Positions 8,127-15,573 of a stretch of DNA of 64,000 bases are shown in pieces. Source of the stretch: Candidatus Gastranaerophilales bacterium (GTDB taxonomy: Bacteria > Cyanobacteriota > Vampirovibrionia > Gastranaerophilales > Gastranaerophilaceae); assembly GCA_944326475.1 (NCBI GenBank), contig CALVEC010000008.1, positions 1 through 64,000 of the forward strand. The letters are read 5' to 3'. The notes below the pieces were generated by a model, which was not told where the DNA came from, did not search any database, and saw only the letters and a list, made by a program, of their open reading frames with translations. The position numbers were made by a program, and so were the translations under genes. Each line of letters begins with the position of its first letter. Positions within the stretch are counted from its first letter, which is position 1.

Positions 8127-8343
8127 ACGAGGTCACTTTCAGAGAAAATAGAATAAAAAAAAGGTTCTTATTGTATAAATAAGAACCGTTGACCTCTACA
8201 GAGTATCGGCATTTCGTCTTATGCCACTCTGTACAAATATTATTTAACACAATATTTTATTTGTCAAGCATTTTTTCAAATTGTCAACTGACTCTGATAA
8301 CTTATTGAACTTTTGCATAAAATATGTCTGAGAGTGACCTCGT
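8127..8343. mobile_element. 217-bp element with inverted ends and two internal hairpins (MITE-like)
   Basis: The ends are 'ACGAGGTCACTTTCAGA' at 8127-8143 and its near-perfect inverse 'TCTGAGAGTGACCTCGT' at 8327-8343. Inside lie a perfect hairpin 'GGTTCTTATT'/'AATAAGAACC' (about 8162-8186) and a second with arms 'TACAGAG'/'CTCTGTA' and 'GGCAT'/'ATGCC' (about 8198-8234). The rest is very A+T-rich. It contains no ORF, and I could not define a target-site duplication. A non-autonomous transposon or a structured RNA locus are both possible. Confidence 0.55.
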
Positions 8344-8357
8344 TTTCAGACAGTATA

Positions 8358-8696
8358 TCAAATATCATGTTTGTTGACTTTTACGCCTATGTACTCAATC
8401 TGTCCGTTATTGTAATAATAACCTGTAGTATTCGGATTTTTTTCGAGAATATCGTTGTCAACACGTTTTTTGGCTTCCATAAGGTTTATATTCTGCTCAC
8501 CGCCTGAAAAATCAACCGGAGCGGCGTCATTTTCAACAACATTGCCTTTTAATACGGGCGTATCATCGAACTCCATCTTCGGCTGCTCGATATCAACGCT
8601 GCAATCCACACTGCCGTTCAGCGTAAGTGCACAGACCGGCAATGAACATAGTAACAATAGTGCAGTGATGTAATATTTCAGATAAAAGAACTTCAT
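8358..8696 (-). CDS. Small secreted protein, moron-like, inside the phage late region
   Basis: A 112-residue protein encoded against the direction of the phage late genes. Residues 1-23 are a convincing signal peptide: 'MKFFYLKYY', then a Leu/Ala-rich core with 'LLLLCSLPVCA' and probable cleavage after 'VCA'. The mature part is acidic with two Cys and ends 'GYYYNNGQIEYIGVKVNK'. I do not recognise a family. An independently oriented, exported protein between the fibre and holin genes fits a lysogenic-conversion gene. The upstream side (8697-8760) is A+T-rich and could hold its own promoter. Confidence 0.6.
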   Translation of the reverse strand: MKFFYLKYYITALLLLCSLPVCALTLNGSVDCSVDIEQPKMEFDDTPVLKGNVVENDAAPVDFSGGEQNINLMEAKKRVDNDILEKNPNTTGYYYNNGQIEYIGVKVNKHDI

Positions 8697-8719
8697 AAAA
8701 GTATTATATCACGAGAATT

Positions 8720-8872
8720 TTAAAAATAAAATCCGGAGCGATTCACAGCAGTGCCCAAGTTAGAAGACTTCCCGGGGGTTATTATGCTCCTCACCGACCG
8801 GAGGTGAGAGTTGACCTGTTGAGAAGGCTGGCTTCTTACTTTACTTTAGTTACATTAAAAAAGGAGAAAATT
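8720..8872. repeat. Degenerate repeat fragment before the holin gene
   Basis: 'cccaagttagaagacttccc' and 'cctcaccgaccggaggtgag' resemble the 'tccccaagttggggaggaag' family (34619, 24669). The last bases 'aaaaaaggagaaaatt' give the ribosome-binding site for the gene at 8873. Confidence 0.5.
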
Positions 8873-9058
8873 ATGAAATGGTATGAAATTATTCTAAAAT
8901 ACTTATCCCAATCAAGCACCTATAAAGGGATATTTGCCCTTTTAGCCGCACTTGGGGTAATCGTAAGTCCTGAGCTTTCCGACGCAATAATCGCCTGTGC
9001 ACTCGGGATAATCGGGCTTGTGGATGTAGTTATAGATGAGCATGCAAAAAATGTTTAG
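8873..9058 (+). CDS. Probable phage holin (small membrane protein)
   Basis: A 61-residue protein started at ATG 8873, preceded by 'aaaaaggagaaaatt'. An in-frame GTG farther upstream at 8804 lies in repeat-derived sequence. It has an N-terminal charged/aromatic segment, a hydrophobic stretch 'GIFALLAALGVIV', a short 'SPELSDA' turn, a second hydrophobic stretch 'IIACALGIIGLVDVVI', and a charged tail. Two membrane spans and this size fit holins that open the membrane for the endolysin, although the amidase here lies 2.4 kb downstream. Assignment rests on size, topology and prophage context. Confidence 0.55.
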   Translation: MKWYEIILKYLSQSSTYKGIFALLAALGVIVSPELSDAIIACALGIIGLVDVVIDEHAKNV

Positions 9059-9299
9059 CGGGTTTACATCCACGCTTGAAGCGTTTTTTACGGCTATTGC
9101 AAAAATTTCCGACTGGCAATGCGAAAAAACAACCCACATGTCAGAATCAGAAATGATAGACACGGTAAAAGACAGCGAAAAAGCAATTGACGCTGCAGAA
9201 AGAGCGCTTTTGATTGCAGACAAATATCAGCACCTTATGCGGCTTAAAGACAGACTTAATTATGTCCGCTGGAGCGGGGTTTTTAGGAAGTATAACTAA
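9036..9299 (+). CDS. Small phage protein of unknown function overlapping the holin-like gene
   Basis: An 87-residue protein whose ATG lies 23 bases inside the preceding gene (an alternative ATG at 9042 is in the same frame), suggesting translational coupling. It is amphipathic and mostly helical, with an acidic middle ('SESEMIDTVKDSEKAIDAAE') and a basic, aromatic end ('LNYVRWSGVFRKYN'). I recognise no family. A lysis accessory or a small virion protein are both plausible from position. Confidence 0.55.
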   Translation: MSMQKMFSGFTSTLEAFFTAIAKISDWQCEKTTHMSESEMIDTVKDSEKAIDAAERALLIADKYQHLMRLKDRLNYVRWSGVFRKYN

Positions 9300-9440
9300 A
9301 ACGGGATTTAGTCGGATTTGCAGGCTGCGTCGTTTGACGCAGCGGCAATACACCCGCGGGATACCGGCAACTAACAAGGCGTCATCCTGTAGCGTTAAAT
9401 CAGGAGCGCAGTACCCCCCGTTTGTTTACCTATTACACAA
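9300..9440. repeat. Degenerate module A fragment between late genes
   Basis: 'gcgtcatcctgtagcg' followed by 'aaatcaggagcgcagt' (about 9380-9415) is a decayed copy of hairpin module A (compare 17921 and 18104), followed by 'ccccccgtttg'. An in-frame extension of the scaffold ORF runs through here but is not credible as coding. Confidence 0.65.
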
Positions 9441-9453
9441 GAAAGGATGTTTT

Positions 9454-9993
9454 ATGTCAGGCACACAAAACACAACAACCGCGCAGCCGGGCGCTGCGCA
9501 ACCCATCGTGCCAAAAACCGAAACGGCACAGTCGCAGCCGGGCGCTGCGGAAACACCGGCGCAAAAGATGGACAGGCTTTTGCGTTCGGATCGTCCGGGT
9601 TCGTTAAAAAAACAGATTGAAAAACTCAGGCAGGAAGCTGCGCAAAACCGTGCAGCAGCGAGAGACGCGCTTGAAGCAAAGGCAGAGCTTGAAAAAAAAG
9701 CTGCTGAAATCAGTGCGGAGCTTGCACAGCTAAAATCGGCACACCGTGCTGAGATGATTATGCGCAAGTTCGACGCTGCCGGCTGTGTAAAAAGCAGTCT
9801 TGCGCTTAAAGACGTACCTGAGGACTGCACGGATTTGGACAAATTTATTGAGACCTACCGTATTGAAAACCCGTTTTTGTTTACAAAAAACAAAACATTG
9901 CACGGCGGGCTGTTTAAACCACAGAAAACAGATGTTTTGACTCCCTCGCAGCGTATGGACAGGGCTATTCGCACGGCGCTTGGTCGAAAATAG
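9454..9993 (+). CDS. Phage scaffolding protein
   Basis: A 179-residue protein started at ATG 9454 after 'gaaaggatgtttt'. The N-terminus is low-complexity (Gln/Ala/Pro/Thr, with 'SQPGAAETPAQKMD'). The middle is a long charged coiled coil (about residues 50-105), and the C-terminus is a short basic helix with 'SQRMDRAIRTALGRK'. A helical rod with a basic capsid-binding tail directly before the capsid gene is the classic scaffold arrangement. The repeated 'QKMDRLLRSD'/'QRMDRAIRTA' words at both ends are a curiosity. No protease domain is visible. Confidence 0.72.
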   Translation: MSGTQNTTTAQPGAAQPIVPKTETAQSQPGAAETPAQKMDRLLRSDRPGSLKKQIEKLRQEAAQNRAAARDALEAKAELEKKAAEISAELAQLKSAHRAEMIMRKFDAAGCVKSSLALKDVPEDCTDLDKFIETYRIENPFLFTKNKTLHGGLFKPQKTDVLTPSQRMDRAIRTALGRK

Positions 9994-10024
9994 CTGTCAC
10001 AGTTAAAAATAGAAAGGAATTATT

Positions 10025-10975
10025 ATGACAACAGATGCAAAAATTATTTCTCGTACAGCAGCAGAAGCGCTGATACCAACCGAGATTTCAAACGAGATTA
10101 TTAAAGAAGTGCCAAAAAGCTCAGCGGCATTGTCTTTGTTTAAGCAGCTCCCCAACATGAGCGCAAAACAGAAGACTCTGCCGGTAGCGTCAACCCTTCC
10201 GAGTGCGTACTTCTTAAACGGAGACACTGACTCAAAGAAAACAACAAACGCAGAGTGGGACAAATTGACGCTCACAGCCGAGGAGATTGCGGTCATAGTA
10301 CCGATACCGGAAGCGGTGCTTGATGATTCCGGGTACAATCTCTGGGATGAATTGAAACCTCAAATTGTAGAGGCTTTCGGGCTTGCAATCGACGAAGCGG
10401 TGTTCTTTGGCACAAACAAGCCGGCAACCTACCCCGATGCAATTGTTACTGCAGCACTTGCAAAAAAAGCAACCGTCGAAGTCGGCACAAATGAAGATAT
10501 TGCCGGTGATATTATCGGCGAAAACGGTGTTATGGAAAAGGTTGAAGCGTCAGGGTTCCGCGTAACCGGCTTCTACGCTGACAGAACACTCGAGGCAAAG
10601 TTCAGAAACCTCAGAGACAAAAACAATCAGCTTCTCTACACGCCCGGTTTGACATCAGAAACGCCGGTAAGTCTTGTCGGACGCCCGCTTGTCTATGATG
10701 AGACAGGCAGCGTTTTTGACACAACAAAGGCGCTTTTGATTGCAGGTGACTTCACAAAAGCAGTCTATTCGATACGTCAGGATTTGACCTACAAAATCCT
10801 TGACCAGGCGATTATCCAAAACACTGACGGCACAATCGCTTACAACCTTGCTCAGCAGGATATGGTTGCGCTGCGCTGCGTTATGAGAATCGGTGTGCAA
10901 ATTGCAAACCCCGTAACCAGAGCAGGCGGCACAAACCGTTATCCGTTTGCGCTTCTCGTTCCTGCGTCAGAGTAA
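10025..10975 (+). CDS. Phage major capsid protein, HK97 fold
   Basis: A 316-residue protein matching the HK97-type capsid family. It has an N-terminal arm with 'IPTEISNEIIKEVPKSSAAL', the E-loop region with 'QKTLPVASTLPSAYFLNGD', the spine helix and P-domain with 'VPIPEAVLDDSGYNLWDELK' and 'IDEAVFFG', and an A-domain ending 'GDFTKAVYSIRQDLTYKIL'. It closes with a C-terminal strand including 'RCVMRIGVQIANP'. It makes the icosahedral shell. Its length is near that of mature HK97-type subunits with little delta domain, consistent with the separate scaffold gene 31 bases upstream. The start is preceded by 'atagaaaggaattatt'. Confidence 0.9.
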   Translation: MTTDAKIISRTAAEALIPTEISNEIIKEVPKSSAALSLFKQLPNMSAKQKTLPVASTLPSAYFLNGDTDSKKTTNAEWDKLTLTAEEIAVIVPIPEAVLDDSGYNLWDELKPQIVEAFGLAIDEAVFFGTNKPATYPDAIVTAALAKKATVEVGTNEDIAGDIIGENGVMEKVEASGFRVTGFYADRTLEAKFRNLRDKNNQLLYTPGLTSETPVSLVGRPLVYDETGSVFDTTKALLIAGDFTKAVYSIRQDLTYKILDQAIIQNTDGTIAYNLAQQDMVALRCVMRIGVQIANPVTRAGGTNRYPFALLVPASE

Positions 10976-10989
10976 GGAAAATTCAAAAT

Positions 10990-11017
10990 GGTTTGTTCCC
11001 TGAATTGGGAACAAACC
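10990..11017. terminator. Perfect 11-bp stem-loop after the capsid gene
   Basis: 'GGTTTGTTCCC' and 'GGGAACAAACC' flank the loop 'tgaatt', 14 bases after the capsid stop. No T-run follows, so it may protect the abundant capsid mRNA 3' end instead of ending transcription. Confidence 0.65.
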
Positions 11018-11023
11018 TTAAAC

Positions 11024-11100
11024 CATCTCTCCCAAAGTCGGGGAAGGAGTTCTCTTTTAATTTTTATACGGCACGGAGAAACTTCGTTTCTCCGTGCCAT
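11024..11100. repeat. Dispersed repeat ending in a 13-bp perfect hairpin
   Basis: 'GGCACGGAGAAAC' (11070-11082) and 'GTTTCTCCGTGCC' (11086-11098) form the hairpin. The adjoining 'ggggaaggagttctctttta' and A+T stretch recur inverted at 34686-34755, and part of the unit occurs at 51218-51245. Confidence 0.8.
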
Positions 11101-11137
11101 ATAATAATACATCTAATAAACAAATAAAGGAGACCAA

Positions 11138-11470
11138 ATGAAGCCTGAACAATCACAGGAATGTTACGAGCACCACATGCTCTTAAAATCTACTTTGGAC
11201 AATATAAGCGGCTTTTTGTTCGGCAGTCCCGAACACGGACAAGAGGTTTCCTTTGTGTCAAAGGTAAATCTTATGTTCTCGGAGCTTGAGTTTATAAAAA
11301 AGCTTCTAATAGGCTCTGTGTTTACAATTCTCGGGATGTGTATTTTTATCGGACAGCAGTTGTACAAGATTGACAACGACTCGCAGCACCTTAACGCACA
11401 TCTTGAGCAGGCACAAAAAATTGAGATGAGATTGGCATATTTAGAAGCAAAGGCAGGTAAAAATGAATAA
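11138..11470 (+). CDS. Single-span membrane protein of the lysis cassette
   Basis: A 110-residue protein with a soluble N-terminal half, one clear membrane span ('LLIGSVFTILGMCIFIGQQL', about residues 64-83) and a C-terminal coiled-coil-like tail ('QHLNAHLEQAQKIEMRLAYL'). It starts after 'aataaaggagaccaa' and overlaps the amidase gene by 8 bases, so the two are likely translated together. The layout suggests an XhlA-like or spanin-like lysis accessory protein. The family is not certain. Confidence 0.6.
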   Translation: MKPEQSQECYEHHMLLKSTLDNISGFLFGSPEHGQEVSFVSKVNLMFSELEFIKKLLIGSVFTILGMCIFIGQQLYKIDNDSQHLNAHLEQAQKIEMRLAYLEAKAGKNE

Positions 11471-11939
11471 AATAATCATCCACTGGACAGCCGGCACACA
11501 TACCCCGAACGCTGTTGAACTAAAGCATTATCACTACCTTGTTGACGGAGAAGGCAAAGTTCATAGGGGAATTTACAAGCCCGAAGACAACGAGGACTGC
11601 ACTGACGGAAATTATGCAGCCCACACGGGCGGCGGCAACACAGGTGCAATCGGGGTTGCAATGTGTGCAATGGCGGGGTTCACAAGCAGCATAAAAGCAG
11701 GAAACTATCCGATTACCCCTGTACAGCTCGAGGCATGCTTTAAGCTTTGCGCTGATTTATCAAAAAAATACGGGATTGCTGTTCAAAATATAATGACGCA
11801 TTACGAGTTCGGGTTGAATCATCCGTCGACAACAAGCCGAGGGAAAATAGACATAGTCTACCTTCCGCCTTACCCAACCGTGAAAAGCAATGAAGTGGGC
11901 GGATTTATACGCAATAAAATTAAATGGTATTTGCAGTGA
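11463..11939 (+). CDS. N-acetylmuramoyl-L-alanine amidase endolysin (Amidase_2)
   Basis: A 158-residue single-domain enzyme that cuts the bond between N-acetylmuramate and the stem peptide of peptidoglycan. The family's zinc ligands appear as His7 ('IIIHWTAG'), His113 ('MTHYEFG') and probably Asp130 ('GKIDI'). The middle 'YHYLVDGEGKVHRG' is the common substrate-binding strand pair. It has no signal peptide or cell-wall binding domain, so it would need the holin for access. The Asp third ligand in place of Cys resembles AmpD-type enzymes. Confidence 0.85.
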   Translation: MNKIIIHWTAGTHTPNAVELKHYHYLVDGEGKVHRGIYKPEDNEDCTDGNYAAHTGGGNTGAIGVAMCAMAGFTSSIKAGNYPITPVQLEACFKLCADLSKKYGIAVQNIMTHYEFGLNHPSTTSRGKIDIVYLPPYPTVKSNEVGGFIRNKIKWYLQ

Positions 11940-11948
11940 AGGACGCCT

Positions 11949-12341
11949 ATGCAAAAAAAATTACTCACAAAAAAGAAATACAATGAACTTTTAAAAACAA
12001 GTATCGACGCTGTTAACGAGCATAATATTCTGTTTTTGTCAGACGTTGCAGCCTACTTGCCGATAACAAGAACCGAGTTTTACCTGTATGAACTGGATTT
12101 AGCGCCGGCGCTAAAGGACGCAATCGAAAACCAGCGTGCACTTGCAAAGCAGTTACTTATCCAAAAATGGATGAAAAGCGAAAGTCCAACCCTGAATATT
12201 GCCCTTTACAAGCTCATCGGCACACAAGCGGAAAGGCTTGCACTAGCCGGAAAATCCGGAGATGATGACGATTTTTCAAAAACAAAGCAAGCATTTTTAG
12301 AGAGTTTGGAACAGATGGGAGACGAAGATGAGTCCGATTAA
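11949..12341 (+). CDS. Phage terminase small subunit
   Basis: A 130-residue protein. The N-terminal half is helical with a helix-turn-helix-like run ('FLSDVAAYLPITRTEFYLYE'), the middle is 'LIQKWMKSESPTLNIALYKL', and the end is acidic. This is the usual shape of small terminase subunits, which recognise the packaging site and load the large subunit. It overlaps the large-subunit gene by 14 bases, a standard arrangement. Confidence 0.78.
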   Translation: MQKKLLTKKKYNELLKTSIDAVNEHNILFLSDVAAYLPITRTEFYLYELDLAPALKDAIENQRALAKQLLIQKWMKSESPTLNIALYKLIGTQAERLALAGKSGDDDDFSKTKQAFLESLEQMGDEDESD

Positions 12342-13632
12342 GTGGGAAAATTCGCAATACAGCGAAAAGCACAGACGTTTTTTGGCGAAAAAGCCGCAGG
12401 ATACAAAATTTTTTACGCTTTGCGACGGTGCTGTGCGCTCTGGCAAGACATTATCTATAATTTATAAAATTCCTCAAATTTTTCACTACATCGGAAACAA
12501 CTACCTCAAAGTCTTTTCGGGATTTTCAAAAAATACGGTGCGAAACAATGTGCTTATTGAATTAATACCGTATCTTGAAAATTATCACAGTGCAAAATGC
12601 TCTTACAACAGCGCATCAGGGGAACTCGACATTAAACTCTGGGGCAAAGTTTACAACTGTCTTGTGACAGGCGGGGGAAAAGCAGACAGTGACGCAAAAA
12701 TCCAGGGCGGCACCTGGGATTTCTGGTATGCAAACGAGCTTGCCAAACACAATTATGCATTCTACAACATGGCTCTCAGCCGTCTTACTCCCGAAAACGC
12801 AAGAGCCTACGCGGATTGCAACCCCGAAAGCACAAACCATTGGCTCTACAAAGAACGAATAAAGCCCTATCTTGAAGGGGACGAAAATGTACGGGCAATC
12901 TTTGATTACTGGCATTTTACAATGGAAGACAACGCAAACCTCTCGCCGGTATTCATCGAAAACCAAAAACGTCTCTACAAAGGCGCTTTCGAGAACAGGA
13001 AGATTAAAGGATTATGGGTTGCTGCAGACGGTCTGGTTTACGACACCTTTAACACGGACAAGCACACTGTTTCACGCGATGTTATACTTGAAAAAATAAG
13101 AAAAAACGACTTCAAGGATTATTTTCTCGGGCTTGACTGGGGGTGGAACCATCCGCTATGCTGCGGTTTATACGGACTTTCGGGGGATGGGACATACTAC
13201 AAAATCAGCGAATTTTACGGACAGAAAAAAACCTGCAAAGATGTTGCCGACTGGATTCTCGGGCAGCAAAAAAAATACGGTAAATTTTTCAGGTTTGTAA
13301 ACGCTGACAATGCACGCCCGGAACAGAATTACGAGCTGGAAAAACGCCTCGGCAGCATTCGCGTGTATTCAGACAAGCCGCAAGTGCTTGACAGCATTGA
13401 AATTCTGCGTTCCGTTATAAACTACGACAGGCTAATCGTGAATAAGGACGATTGTTTACAGACTCTGAACGAGTTTCAGACTTACAGCTATCCGGAAGAC
13501 GGCGATTCGTCAGACCCTGATATTCCGCTAAAAGTCAACGACGACGCCATGGATGAGACAAGATACGCTATTACTTTTTATGAAAGCAGATTTTTGCACA
13601 AAATTAAAGATTACGCGAAAGCCGCCGGATAA
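12328..13632 (+). CDS. Phage terminase large subunit
   Basis: A 434-residue packaging motor. The ATPase half has a Walker A motif 'GAVRSGKT' (34-41) and a Walker B-like 'WDFWYANE' (130-137) with the coupling Glu at its end. The nuclease half begins near residue 230 with 'FLGLDWGWNH', where Asp270 is a predicted metal ligand, followed by 'FVNADNARPE' and 'VNDDAMDETRYAI' with further acidic residues. It resembles PBSX-type terminases. All key motifs are intact, so packaging could be functional. It is the last gene of the rightward late block. Confidence 0.9.
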   Translation: MSPIKWENSQYSEKHRRFLAKKPQDTKFFTLCDGAVRSGKTLSIIYKIPQIFHYIGNNYLKVFSGFSKNTVRNNVLIELIPYLENYHSAKCSYNSASGELDIKLWGKVYNCLVTGGGKADSDAKIQGGTWDFWYANELAKHNYAFYNMALSRLTPENARAYADCNPESTNHWLYKERIKPYLEGDENVRAIFDYWHFTMEDNANLSPVFIENQKRLYKGAFENRKIKGLWVAADGLVYDTFNTDKHTVSRDVILEKIRKNDFKDYFLGLDWGWNHPLCCGLYGLSGDGTYYKISEFYGQKKTCKDVADWILGQQKKYGKFFRFVNADNARPEQNYELEKRLGSIRVYSDKPQVLDSIEILRSVINYDRLIVNKDDCLQTLNEFQTYSYPEDGDSSDPDIPLKVNDDAMDETRYAITFYESRFLHKIKDYAKAAG

Positions 13633-13891
13633 GCTCAGGATGACGTCATGTTGGCTGCCGGTATCCGGCGGGGTTCTTGCCGATGCGTCAAACAACGCAA
13701 CCTACATTGCTCAGACAAAACGGGGGTTACAGGGGGTGTTCCCCTGCCGGGCAGAACCGTCGGTTAGAGCTTATCTGAACACGCGCATCCGGGTTGCCCA
13801 TTATGGGACACGCCACACCCTACGCCTGTCTTGAATTTCCGTACGAGTGAAAGCCCGGTGAGGATGGATAATAGTTTAAATGTAAAGCAAT
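13633..13891. repeat. Repeat-filled gap between late and early phage genes
   Basis: Has 'gccggtatccggcggggtt' (about 13656, compare 3094), 'aaaacgggggttacaggggg' (about 13718, inverse of the 5440 unit) and 'tgtcttgaatttccgtacga' (13828, fragment of the 17351 family). The two phage transcription units converge here. No clear intrinsic terminator was found. Confidence 0.7.
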
Positions 13892-14080
13892 CTAGTGCTC
13901 CTTTTTGAAGTAGTGCTGCTTTCTAAACTCAATAACATCGCATTCGTAGAACCTTATGGACATACCATAATCTATATACGGTATTGATTTTTTATACTTT
14001 GCCCATTTGTAGAGTGTGTTTGGTTTAAGCCCCAGCATGTCTGCGGCGGTTTTTGTGTCTATAATACGATTTTCAGTCAT
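13892..14080 (-). CDS. Helix-turn-helix DNA-binding protein, excisionase-like
   Basis: A 62-residue protein begun at ATG 14080, preceded on its strand by 'gagagggaaaa'. The residues 'IDTKTAADMLGLKPNTLYKW' are a MerR/excisionase-type helix-turn-helix. A short wing follows with 'IPYIDYGMSIRFYECDVIEF', the usual HTH_17 layout. It could direct prophage excision or regulate the early operon. A longer start at 14128 is less likely because the extra residues do not fit the family. It is the last gene of the leftward early block. Confidence 0.7.
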   Translation of the reverse strand: MTENRIIDTKTAADMLGLKPNTLYKWAKYKKSIPYIDYGMSIRFYECDVIEFRKQHYFKKEH

Positions 14081-14172
14081 TTTTCCCTCTCTCTGATTTA
14101 TGCAGGGAAATCCTGTATCTGACTGCATAAAGTTCCTCCTCTGTTATCCCAAATCGTCTGAGCGACTTTGTT

Positions 14173-14943
14173 TCAAGAAGTTTCATAATCCCGTATATTC
14201 GCAATATAATTTTCTTTACCATGTCGTCTAAAACTCTTTCCTTTAAATATATAGATATAAGGGCAAAGCGCAGCTATTCTGTCGAATATTGCATCTGTGC
14301 CGGGGCACTCTTTCATAAGCGCGATTGAGGAAGGACTTGCCGTTATAGAAATACATTTTTCATAAACGTCAGCCTCCTCTGCAATGCGAAGCATAAATTC
14401 TCGGCGTTTCACGGACAAGCAGTCCCGCCCAAAATCATCGAGCACTATAAAATCAATCTCCCTAAGCGCTTTTAACAGGTCTTCCGCCTTAAATTTTGAT
14501 GAAAAATCCATGCTCTGTACAAACTTGTCCAAAAGCAAAGCTGTATTAATAAACAAATAACTGAACCCACGTTTATGAACCTCCTGGCAAATACAAGCCA
14601 GCAAAACGGATTTGCCGCTGCCTGTTTTGCCGATACATGCAATCCCCTCTTTTTGACCTTTTTGAAAAGACAACGCATATTCCCTGCAGCTTCTTGCAAC
14701 AAAACTGTCTTCAACATTGTCAAAATTAAACTTTGCGTACAGCGGCGGAAGGGTGTTCAACTGAAACAAACTATCGGCAGCACCTGCTTGCATAGCGCGT
14801 CCTGTATCATTTTTAATATTTTTAAGCTTTTTATCGGCACACTCGCAATCAGGTACATAAATTTTTTTCACATTTCCTTTGACGCTGTATTCTTTTAATT
14901 TGTAGCTGCGTCCGCAGTACGGGCATTTTTTTAGAGAATCCAT
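14173..14943 (-). CDS. DnaC-like helicase-loader ATPase with N-terminal zinc finger
   Basis: A 256-residue AAA+ protein started at ATG 14943, with 'gaggagggtgt' before it, overlapping the preceding gene's end by 13 bases. Cys7, Cys10, Cys33 and Cys35 form a probable zinc site. The ATPase core has Walker A 'GKTGSGKS' (105-112), Walker B 'FIVLDDFG' (Asp169/170) and a sensor region 'CISITASPS'. The family (DnaC/IstB) loads the replicative helicase at the origin. With the upstream replication-initiator-like gene it forms a phage replication module that would recruit host DnaB. IstB-type transposition is unlikely as no transposase is nearby. Confidence 0.8.
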   Translation of the reverse strand: MDSLKKCPYCGRSYKLKEYSVKGNVKKIYVPDCECADKKLKNIKNDTGRAMQAGAADSLFQLNTLPPLYAKFNFDNVEDSFVARSCREYALSFQKGQKEGIACIGKTGSGKSVLLACICQEVHKRGFSYLFINTALLLDKFVQSMDFSSKFKAEDLLKALREIDFIVLDDFGRDCLSVKRREFMLRIAEEADVYEKCISITASPSSIALMKECPGTDAIFDRIAALCPYIYIFKGKSFRRHGKENYIANIRDYETS

Positions 14944-15311
14944 ACACCCTCCTCGTCTGCGTTTTTGGACTTTAACACGTGTTTCTGATAATAACTCCAT
15001 TTAACCACACTAATCAACGTGCCCTTGCTGCTTGTATTACACAAAATTTCATTGGTGGAAACAAGCTTTCTCAACGCCTTTCTAACCGCAGACTCAGTAA
15101 TATCAAGTTCCAGCGCAAGCTGCCTTCTGGTTGTAAAAAAGCTTCCGCAAATATAGCTGTATGACTCAAGTATTGCGTCTTTTGACGCCGCCTTAAGAAG
15201 ACAGTGCAGAAAAACCCGCGATACGTCTGCATCTTTGTACCAGCACCAATTTGTAAAACTTCTGAAAAGCTTTATATACCCCTTATTTGCGTTTTTGTTA
15301 TCACTAACCAT
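14931..15311 (-). CDS. Phage replication-initiator-like protein (winged-helix)
   Basis: A 126-residue protein with 'GYIKLFRSFTNWCWYKDADV' at the N-terminus and a winged-helix region 'TTRRQLALELDITESAVRKA' followed by 'LRKLVSTNEI'. This matches the N-terminal DNA-binding domain of phage replication proteins of the O/DnaD class. It lacks a long C-terminal helicase-interacting domain, which the DnaC-like partner encoded directly after it could supply. It may bind the phage origin, but the origin itself was not located. Confidence 0.68.
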   Translation of the reverse strand: MVSDNKNANKGYIKLFRSFTNWCWYKDADVSRVFLHCLLKAASKDAILESYSYICGSFFTTRRQLALELDITESAVRKALRKLVSTNEILCNTSSKGTLISVVKWSYYQKHVLKSKNADEEGVWIL

Positions 15312-15348
15312 TTTTGCTTACCCTTTTATGCGGCTTTTTAACGAATTT

Positions 15349-15573
15349 TTAACGGCATTTTACCAGCCTGTTCAATCTGTCAAGCCGCCCCTGTGATTTT
15401 GCGCGCTCAAACTCTCTTATCGCAAGCTTTCTCGCTGAAAGCGCCATCGTATATGCGGCAATGTCTGTGTAATACTGTTCGAGTCTGTCTATAATTTTTT
15501 TTCGATTCTTCGCAGCTATCCAGCCGTCACGCATCTGTTTTTTTTGAATAACTTTTTTTAAAAAATTTATCAT
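15349..15573 (-). CDS. Small basic phage protein of unknown function
   Basis: A 74-residue protein started at ATG 15573, preceded on its strand by 'ggaggtaaa', a strong ribosome-binding site. It is highly basic and helical ('KKVIQKKQMRDGWIAAKNRK', then 'ARKLAIREFERAKSQGRL'). It is the first gene of the leftward early operon, facing the repressor gene. No family is recognised. Its position suggests an early regulator or replication accessory. Confidence 0.55.
   Translation of the reverse strand: MINFLKKVIQKKQMRDGWIAAKNRKKIIDRLEQYYTDIAAYTMALSARKLAIREFERAKSQGRLDRLNRLVKCR

Noticed and set aside
14173-15311. IS21-type transposon (IstB-like ATPase)
   Set aside because: There is no IstA transposase or terminal repeats. 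The replication-initiator-like partner and the prophage context favour a DnaC-like helicase loader.
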